This document shows positions 6,776 to 11,649 of a DNA stretch of 11,649 nucleotides, one piece after another (position 1 is the stretch's first letter; each line of letters begins with the position of its first letter). The notes beneath the pieces were generated by a model. That model had not been told where the DNA came from and did no database searches. It saw only the letters and a list, made by a program, of their open reading frames with translations. Source of the DNA: CBHWET01 sp966112985. Lineage in GTDB: Bacteria > Verrucomicrobiota > Verrucomicrobiia > Limisphaerales > JACDHS01. The position numbers and the translations under genes were made by a program. The stretch covers positions 1 to 11,649 of the forward strand of contig CBHWET010000132.1 of NCBI GenBank assembly GCA_966112985.1. The letters are read 5' to 3'.

Positions 6776-7870
6776 ATGAATGTACTTAAACGAGCTTTCT
6801 TGATTCTCGCTTTAACTACCCTGCCCTTCTGCGGTTTAGCGATGGATACCGCCAAGGAAACGTCACCACGTCTTAGCCGGACGAACCTGCTGGAATTTCA
6901 TCGCGATGGCAAAGTCGTCCAGGGCAGTTCAATCCGCGATTGGAAAAAGCGCCGTGCGGAAATCGTGGAAAGCATGCAACGGATCATGGGGCCTTTGCCC
7001 GGCAAACAAAAACGCTGCAAACTCGACCCGAAAGTGGAAGAGGAAGTCGATTGCGGAAATTACGTCCGCCGCCGCATCACTTATCAATCGGAGCCAAATT
7101 CCCGAACGCCCGCGTACTTGCTGATTCCAAAAGACGCGCTCCTTAAAAGCCGTAAGGTTCGCGCTGTTCTCTGCCTGCACCCGACCGACATGGCCGACGG
7201 AAATAAAACCGTCGTTGGTCTTAGCCCGAAAGAAAATCGTGCTTATGCTAAAGAACTTGCCGAGCGTGGATTTGTCACCATCGCTCCCGCTTACCCGATC
7301 ATGGCTAATTACAATCCCGACTTAAAGTCGCTTGGGTACGAGAGCGGGACGATGAAAGCAATTTGGGATAACAAACGCGCGCTCGATCTTTTGGAAACAT
7401 TGCCATATGTCCATCGCGGAAACTTTGCCGTTATTGGCCACTCACTTGGCGGCCACAACTCAATTTACACCGCTGTGTTTGATGATCGATTGAAAGTAGT
7501 CGTCTCGAGCTGCGGCTTCGATTCGTATTTGGATTATAAGGATGGAAATATCACCGGCTGGACCCAGGAGCGGTACATGCCAAAGCTCGCCAATTATCGT
7601 TCGACCCTGGACAAGATCCCATTCGACTTCTACGAAATGGTCGGCGCCCTGGCGCCACGGCCCTTCTTTGTCAACGCGCCAATCGATGATGCAAATTTCA
7701 AATGGCAAAGTGTCGATCGCATCGTCGCGACAGCGACCCAGGTGTACAAACTCTACCATGCGAACGACGCCATTCACGTCGAACACCCTCATTGTCCTCA
7801 CGATTTTCCGACAAATGTTCGCGAAGCCGCGTATGCATTTATTGACCGGAACCTGGAATATCGTCTTTGA
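6776..7870 (+). CDS. Exported alpha/beta hydrolase (dienelactone hydrolase/acetyl esterase-like)
   Basis: The frame opens earlier, at a TTG (6716), but the ATG at 6776 was chosen because it begins a normal signal peptide: K5-R6, hydrophobic core 8-18, probable cut after GLA at 22. The mature part is an alpha/beta hydrolase of 364 residues in all. The nucleophile elbow is GHSLGGH (221-227, Ser223), an oxyanion strand reads VLCLHPTD (131-138), the acid is probably D304 or D305 (APIDDANF), and the catalytic His is probably H342 in HPHCPHDFP. Similar secreted proteins in Planctomycetes and Verrucomicrobia are annotated as dienelactone hydrolase or acetyl xylan esterase-like and may act on plant or algal polysaccharide esters; the substrate is not shown here. 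It appears to be a single gene, divergent from the unknown cluster on its left. Confidence 0.88.
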   Translation: MNVLKRAFLILALTTLPFCGLAMDTAKETSPRLSRTNLLEFHRDGKVVQGSSIRDWKKRRAEIVESMQRIMGPLPGKQKRCKLDPKVEEEVDCGNYVRRRITYQSEPNSRTPAYLLIPKDALLKSRKVRAVLCLHPTDMADGNKTVVGLSPKENRAYAKELAERGFVTIAPAYPIMANYNPDLKSLGYESGTMKAIWDNKRALDLLETLPYVHRGNFAVIGHSLGGHNSIYTAVFDDRLKVVVSSCGFDSYLDYKDGNITGWTQERYMPKLANYRSTLDKIPFDFYEMVGALAPRPFFVNAPIDDANFKWQSVDRIVATATQVYKLYHANDAIHVEHPHCPHDFPTNVREAAYAFIDRNLEYRL

Positions 7871-7897
7871 TTCAAAACTGATTGACGCGGCGGGGAC

Positions 7898-7918
7898 CTC
7901 GTAGTTTTACTAGGTACC
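7898..7918 (+). promoter_or_regulatory. Inverted-repeat element upstream of the receiver gene (shared motif, copy 1)
   Basis: CTCGTAGTTTTACTAGGTA contains TAGT-TTT-ACTA (7902-7912), a perfect short inverted repeat, within a wider imperfect repeat ACCTCGTA/TACTAGGT. It ends 8 bases before the start codon. Related elements precede the kinase and the response regulator genes. A TTGACG box at 7882-7887 may be a -35, but the -10 fit is poor. Confidence 0.4.
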
Positions 7919-7925
7919 TTACGCG

Positions 7926-8342
7926 ATGAACCAACCGATTTTATTAGTCGACGAGTCGGCGGAAGATGTCCGTGCGTTGAAAGATGCTTTCAAACGCGTT
8001 GGCCTTACGAATCGGATTGTCGTCCACTCAAATGCTGAAGAAGCAGCAGAATATCTTTCCAGGATCAGCGCCAGTTCCAATCGCAGCAAGGGTTTCCAAC
8101 CAGGCGTCGTTTTCGTTAGTTTACACTTACCCGAATGCGGCGGTATGCAATGCCTTCACTGGATGCAAACGAGGCCTGAATTGAAACAATGGCTGAAGAT
8201 TGTCCTGGTGCGACGCGACAGTCTGAAGGAAGTGGTCAGGGCCTATGAACTCGGGGCGCAATCGTTCCTGGTCAAGCCATCGCAGGATGAGGATTTGAAA
8301 ACCATTGTCAGGTCGTTTCACGGCTATTGGACCTTTACCTGA
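7926..8342 (+). CDS. Stand-alone degenerate receiver (pseudo-response regulator), Rcp1-like
   Basis: The 138-residue protein is a single CheY-like domain with no output domain. ILLVDESAEDVRALKDAFKR at 5-24 and the closing YELGAQSFLVKPS (107-119) and FHGYW (131-135) fit the Rcp1 type found next to bacteriophytochromes and other kinases. Three of the receiver's key residues can be judged. The acidic pair D9/E10 and Lys117 are present, but the phospho-acceptor Asp is replaced by Ser65 (VFVSLHLPE), and the switch Thr/Ser position after strand 4 is Arg (IVLVRRDS, 92-99). It is therefore unlikely to be phosphorylated in the usual way and may work as a constitutive binding partner or competitor. It lies rightward, upstream of the hybrid kinase but separated from it by a small opposing gene. 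Confidence 0.9.
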   Translation: MNQPILLVDESAEDVRALKDAFKRVGLTNRIVVHSNAEEAAEYLSRISASSNRSKGFQPGVVFVSLHLPECGGMQCLHWMQTRPELKQWLKIVLVRRDSLKEVVRAYELGAQSFLVKPSQDEDLKTIVRSFHGYWTFT

Positions 8343-8352
8343 ACCTTGTTTG

Positions 8353-8541
8353 TTATTTTCCGGAAGACTCTATGTCGGACGGGCCATTGACCAGGCGGAT
8401 GTCTTTCAGGTTGCAACTTTCGCAATACGCCAGCGCAATCGAACTGGTACTAAAAAATAGAGCCTCGGTAATATCATTAGTCCATAGGCCCTTGATCTTC
8501 AGAAACTTTCGCGTTTTGTTATGCTGAATAAAAAATTGCAT
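8353..8541 (-). CDS. Small hypothetical protein (62 aa) between receiver and kinase genes
   Basis: A leftward frame of 62 codons with GAGG 10 bases before its ATG. The sequence looks genuinely protein-like: FFIQHNKTRKFLK (3-15), LWTNDITEALFFST (19-32), ALAYCESCNLKDIRLV (36-51). That is strand, then helix with acidic and Ala residues, then a Cys-containing helix and a strand. It resembles small uncharacterised proteins of the pattern 'IQ...FLK...W...DI.EA..F.T...AL..C', which I recall from related bacteria without a name or function. It is convergent with the receiver gene (10-base gap) and divergent from the kinase gene, and it shares the kinase's upstream region. Confidence 0.6.
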   Translation of the reverse strand: MQFFIQHNKTRKFLKIKGLWTNDITEALFFSTSSIALAYCESCNLKDIRLVNGPSDIESSGK

Positions 8542-8601
8542 CGGGCAACGGCCTCGGCCTATGACGAGAGAAGAATGCCAGTGGCCCTGAGCTTTGAATA
8601 G

Positions 8602-8620
8602 CTCGTAGCATTACGGTAAC
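8602..8620 (+). promoter_or_regulatory. Inverted-repeat element upstream of the kinase gene (shared motif, copy 2)
   Basis: CTCGTAGCATTACGGTAAC contains the perfect inverted repeat CGTA-GCAT-TACG (8604-8615). It shares CTCGTAG, TTAC and GGTA, in order, with the element at 7898. It lies 30 bases before the kinase ATG, between two divergent genes. Confidence 0.4.
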
Positions 8621-8640
8621 TTTCTGTTAAGAAGTACGGT

Positions 8641-8645
8641 GGAGG
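8641..8645 (+). promoter_or_regulatory. Shine-Dalgarno fixing the kinase start
   Basis: GGAGG followed by five A residues and the ATG at 8651. This favours 8651 over the in-frame GTG at 8639, which would lie on the upstream side of the Shine-Dalgarno. Confidence 0.85.
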
Positions 8646-8650
8646 AAAAA

Positions 8651-10633
8651 ATGGACCGAAAGCCTCAATCCAGGATGGAAAGCGGCGATAAATATCGCCT
8701 GATTGTCGAGTCAGCTAATGACTACGCCATTTTTACGATTGATACCAGGAACCGGATCACCAGCTGGAACAAAGGAGCAAAAAAGCTTCTCGGCTACAGC
8801 AAAAACGAAATCTTCCGGAAAAGTGGCCGCAAATTGTTTACCCCTTCCGATCGCCGCCACAAAGCGCCGGAACACGAAATATCGACCGCCCTCAGATGCG
8901 GCCGTTCTGAAGACGAACGCTGGCATCTGCGAAAAAACGGAACAGTATTTTGGGGCAGCGGCATCATGATGCCGTTGCGTAACTCAGATGGTAAGCTGAT
9001 CGGCTTCCTGAAGATTCTGCGAGACATGACGATTCATAAGCTCGCGGAGTCAGCCCAACAGCGCTTTCGGCTTCTCGTGCAGAACATTCGCGATTACGCG
9101 ATTCTGCTGCTCGATAAGGAGGGAAAGATTACGGAGTGGAATGAGGGCGCCGAGCGTCTTAAAGGATATACGCAGAACGACGTAATCGGACGCCATTTCC
9201 GCCTGTTTTACACGCAAGAAGATCAGCGAAACAAATGTCCTGAGCACGAGTTGCGGAGAGCGTCCAGGGAAGGTCGCTCGGAAGTGGAAGGCTGGCGTGT
9301 GCGAAAGGACGGATCCCGTTTCTGGACCAACGAGATCATTACCCCTATTCGGGAAGGGAACGGAAACATCGTCGGTTTCGCAAAAATCAGCCGCGACCTT
9401 ACAGAACGCCGGGAGGCAGAGGACGCGTTGCGGATGATGAATGAGAGTCTTGAGCGACGTGTTCAGGAGCGCACGGCCGAAATGGAGGATTATCAGACGC
9501 GTCTCCGCGCAATGGCGCTTCAGTTGAGCAAGACACAGGAAGAAGAACGCCAGCGCATTGCAGCCAATCTTCACGATAATCTTGCGCAGCTGCTGGCCCT
9601 TTCCGAAATGCGTCTTTCGGGTTTGAAGAAACGTATCGATGACTCGCAACTTACCAAGTCATTGTCAGATGTTGAAAAATATATCGACCAGGCGATCAAA
9701 TACACACGCTCGCTGATGATCGACCTGAGTCCGCCCGTCCTTCAGAAGCGAGAACTTCTTCCAGCGATCCAATGGCTTGCTCACGAAATGGAAACTCACG
9801 GTTTGAAGACGACGATTCGCGATGACGGCAAACCAAAACCCGTGAGCGACGAAGCTTTTACGATTCTGTTTCAAGGCGTCCGCGAGCTTTTATTTAATGT
9901 AATCAAGCACGCGGATTGCAATAGAGCTACGCTTAGCCTCAAGCGGAACGGACCCTGTGTCTATGTACATGTGCGCGATACCGGGCGCGGTTTCGATCCT
10001 CATTCCTCGCGCCAAAATGACCGCGCGTTCGGCCTCTTCACATTGCGAGAACGGTTGCGACTCATCGGAGGACGAATTGAAATAGATTCAAAGCCACGCG
10101 CCGGCACTCACGTGATGATTTGCGCATCGCTCGACGAAAGGCCGCAAAAGGGTCGAATCATTACTTCTACAGAGTTGCTTGACGCGCAACGTGATGGCGA
10201 ACCATCGCATGCCGAGAAAGACCCGATTCGCGTGCTCATTGTCGACGATCATAAAATGATGCGCGACGGATTACGTAAAGTCCTCGAAGAAGAACCGGGA
10301 ATTCACATCGTCGCAGAGGCGGTTGACGGCAGCATGGCTGTTTCCGCCACGACAAAGTATAAGCCCGATGTGGTATTGATGGACGTAAACATGCCCAAGG
10401 TGGATGGCATTGAGGCCTCGCGTCGTATTACGCGCCTAAAAAATCCCCCCGCTGTGATCGGCCTGTCCATCCATGAAGATAAGCAGACGGAACAATCGAT
10501 CAGAAGGGCTGGCGCGTGCGATTATCTGAGCAAGCGCGAGACGGCTGACAAACTGTATTCGACGATCCGGCGGTGGGCGAAAAATCGTTCCCGATGGAGC
10601 AAGCAGAAAAAACTTTCCTCAAACAAAGACTAG
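8651..10633 (+). CDS. Hybrid sensor histidine kinase, PAS-PAS-HisKA_3-HATPase-REC
   Basis: The 660-residue protein starts at ATG 8651, set by GGAGG. No signal peptide or membrane span is visible, so it senses in the cytoplasm. In order: PAS 1 (about 12-127), PAS 2 (about 137-251), a coiled coil (about 253-300), a HisKA_3 dimer and phospho-acceptor domain with His308 in ANLHDNLAQ, and an HATPase with ELLFNVIKHA (413-422; N416), DTGRGF (443-448) and FGLFTLRERL (460-469). A C-terminal receiver (about 524-645) has D532/D533, phospho-acceptor D578 (LLMDVNMP-type, here VLMDVNMP), S606 and K628, all intact. The two PAS domains are close copies (DYAI, W.EGA..L.GY, HLRK/RVRK, RFW.), suggesting internal duplication. 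A cofactor cannot be assigned. HisKA_3 kinases usually pair with NarL-type regulators, and one follows 18 bases downstream. Confidence 0.95.
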   Translation: MDRKPQSRMESGDKYRLIVESANDYAIFTIDTRNRITSWNKGAKKLLGYSKNEIFRKSGRKLFTPSDRRHKAPEHEISTALRCGRSEDERWHLRKNGTVFWGSGIMMPLRNSDGKLIGFLKILRDMTIHKLAESAQQRFRLLVQNIRDYAILLLDKEGKITEWNEGAERLKGYTQNDVIGRHFRLFYTQEDQRNKCPEHELRRASREGRSEVEGWRVRKDGSRFWTNEIITPIREGNGNIVGFAKISRDLTERREAEDALRMMNESLERRVQERTAEMEDYQTRLRAMALQLSKTQEEERQRIAANLHDNLAQLLALSEMRLSGLKKRIDDSQLTKSLSDVEKYIDQAIKYTRSLMIDLSPPVLQKRELLPAIQWLAHEMETHGLKTTIRDDGKPKPVSDEAFTILFQGVRELLFNVIKHADCNRATLSLKRNGPCVYVHVRDTGRGFDPHSSRQNDRAFGLFTLRERLRLIGGRIEIDSKPRAGTHVMICASLDERPQKGRIITSTELLDAQRDGEPSHAEKDPIRVLIVDDHKMMRDGLRKVLEEEPGIHIVAEAVDGSMAVSATTKYKPDVVLMDVNMPKVDGIEASRRITRLKNPPAVIGLSIHEDKQTEQSIRRAGACDYLSKRETADKLYSTIRRWAKNRSRWSKQKKLSSNKD

Positions 10634-10650
10634 CGTACTTTTAGTTAAGC
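10634..10650 (+). promoter_or_regulatory. Element upstream of the response regulator (shared motif, copy 3)
   Basis: CGTACTTTTAGTTAAGC fills the 18-base gap between the kinase stop and the regulator ATG. It matches the element at 7900 at CGTA, TTTTA and T, with the two S positions swapped (G/C), and contains the small inverted repeat ACT-TTT-AGT. It is the weakest of the three copies. Confidence 0.3.
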
Positions 10651-10651
10651 T

Positions 10652-11290
10652 ATGCCGCCGATTACTGTTGCCCTTGTCGAAGATCATTCGTTAGTCCGTG
10701 AAGGTCTTGTCTCGTTGTTAGCCGGAGAACCCGGAATAAAGGTTGTGGGTGAAGCATCGGACGGGAAAGGCGCAATCAAGCTGGTGCAAAAGACACAACC
10801 GGACGTTTTATTACTCGATTTGATCCTGCCCCGAATGCACGGCTTCGACGTCCTTCGGAAAGTTCACACCGAAACCAAGGTCATTGCCATTTCGATGCGC
10901 GCCGATGATGCGTTCGTTGCGGAAGCCCTCCAAATCGGTGCCCGCGGTTACATTGTCAAAGAAGCAACGTGCGCCGAACTGGTTGACGCTATTAACGAAG
11001 TTGCTGCTGGGCACCAATATATAAGTCCTTTGCTTAACCAGCGATCTATTAACCGTTTGCTTAAACGCTGGCAGCAAAATACGGCCCCGGATGCATCCCT
11101 GACCACACGCGAACAGGTCGTCTTGCAACTATCTGCCGATGGAAAAACGAGTAATCAGATTGGCGAGTGCCTCGAAATCAGCCCGCGAACGGTGGAAATG
11201 CATCGCGGCAACCTGATGCGTAAACTTGGCCTCGTCACCCAAACGGATCTGGTCCGATTCGCGATTCGGAAGCATATAATTTCGGCATAG
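10652..11290 (+). CDS. NarL/FixJ-type response regulator (REC-HTH)
   Basis: The 212-residue product has a receiver with E10/D11, phospho-acceptor D56 (LLLDLILP), S81 in the switch position and K103 (YIVKEA), so it should be phosphorylatable. A LuxR-type helix-turn-helix follows (about 148-205), with TTREQVVLQLSADGKTSNQI and recognition helix region SPRTVEMHRGNLMRKLG (177-193). It acts as a DNA-binding transcription regulator. It starts 18 bases after the hybrid kinase, is very likely co-transcribed with it, and is the natural output of that kinase. There is no clear Shine-Dalgarno; the ATG gives a normal family N-terminus. Target genes are unknown; the related elements upstream of the three regulator genes are candidates for autoregulation. 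Confidence 0.95.
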   Translation: MPPITVALVEDHSLVREGLVSLLAGEPGIKVVGEASDGKGAIKLVQKTQPDVLLLDLILPRMHGFDVLRKVHTETKVIAISMRADDAFVAEALQIGARGYIVKEATCAELVDAINEVAAGHQYISPLLNQRSINRLLKRWQQNTAPDASLTTREQVVLQLSADGKTSNQIGECLEISPRTVEMHRGNLMRKLGLVTQTDLVRFAIRKHIISA

Positions 11291-11389
11291 TCATTCGGTG
11301 GGTGTCTCGAAGTCGTCAAAGGGGAACTGCACCTCTTCCAAGGAGCTACTTTCTGCCTGTCCGCCTGGCGGCCCATACTTTCCAAGCAT
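11291..11389 (-). CDS. Possible small acidic protein or C-terminal gene remnant
   Basis: A leftward frame ends at a TGA directly next to the response regulator stop. Its C-terminal 32 residues from ATG 11389 (MLGKYGPPGG then acidic, ending FPFDDFETPTE) look like protein rather than noise. The reading frame continues upstream, with a possible TTG start at 11419 (MALPSPFLVQ), and stays open towards the tRNA, where the translation becomes the usual nonsense of a tRNA region. The tight abutment matches other convergent gene pairs in this window. No Shine-Dalgarno is seen for any start. It may be a small gene, the 3' end of an eroded gene, or chance. Confidence 0.3.
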   Translation of the reverse strand: MLGKYGPPGGQAESSSLEEVQFPFDDFETPTE

Positions 11390-11419
11390 TTGCACCAAAA
11401 ACGGCGACGGGAGTGCCAA

Positions 11420-11574
11420 AACGTCGCAAACAGCTGACTTGGAGACCGTTGTAAACGCTCGCGAACATTCGCAACCGTCTTTTGGCAGCAAAAAACGACG
11501 TGTTAAGGAGAGCGCCGCAAATCGGAGGCTGGAAAATGCCAAATACTGCTCGGAAACGAGTTTTTGGTGGAAAT
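11420..11574. other. Non-coding stretch before the tRNA
   Basis: Together with the possible small frame on its left this forms a 284-base gap without a secure gene. I see no strong hairpin, promoter or repeat. On the minus strand it lies immediately downstream of the tRNA, so it should hold the tRNA terminator or processing sites, but none is obvious. Confidence 0.4.

Positions 11575-11649
<75 letters not shown>

Noticed and set aside
9050..9649. Leftward 199-codon frame
   Set aside because: It is antisense to the PAS 2 and HisKA_3 part of the kinase; long antisense frames are common opposite biased codons.

Overview
The window looks like chromosomal DNA from a Gram-negative bacterium of the PVC superphylum, most likely a soil or freshwater Verrucomicrobiota. 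This is inferred from gene content, not from a database match. The clues are lpxD (lipid A synthesis), a secreted 'membrane-bound dehydrogenase' beta-propeller protein of the kind expanded in Planctomycetes and Verrucomicrobia, a Tat-exported sugar isomerase-like TIM barrel, a Gfo/Idh/MocA oxidoreductase, and an Rcp1-type receiver protein beside a HisKA_3 kinase and a NarL-type regulator. I see no insertion sequence, phage gene or CRISPR array.

Left part (1-4800), sugar metabolism and exported proteins. A dehydrogenase-like beta-propeller gene reads leftward off the edge. It is divergent from a two-gene unit holding a Tat-signal xylose isomerase-like TIM barrel and a small TPR protein. That unit meets head-on with an exported protein of unknown function whose stop codon overlaps the TPR stop. 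The exported protein carries an HxxE...DPNR...H...E pattern that recalls zinc carboxypeptidase/deacylase enzymes. A strong hairpin terminator then closes the leftward Gfo/Idh/MocA oxidoreductase gene. The sequence supports a start for that gene at 4727, set by a Shine-Dalgarno and a near-consensus promoter.

Middle (4800-7870), envelope genes and unknowns. lpxD is transcribed rightward from a promoter region that overlaps the oxidoreductase promoter. It converges on a leftward cluster of unrecognised genes: a single-span membrane protein, a 92-residue protein with a perfect Shine-Dalgarno, and possibly a 33-residue peptide that overlaps it as ATGA. Divergent from these is an exported alpha/beta hydrolase.

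Right part (7871-11290), a signalling locus. It holds a stand-alone receiver protein that has lost its phospho-acceptor Asp, a 62-residue small protein on the other strand, a PAS-PAS-HisKA_3-HATPase-REC hybrid kinase, and a REC-HTH (NarL/FixJ) response regulator 18 bases after the kinase. All three rightward regulator genes have a related short element (CGTA-N4-TA) just upstream, so they may share a regulator, possibly the NarL-type protein itself. The signal sensed is unknown.

Right edge (11291-11649). A short leftward reading frame abuts the response regulator stop, followed by about 155 bases with nothing recognisable and a complete tRNA with CAU anticodon, encoded leftward and ending exactly at the window edge.
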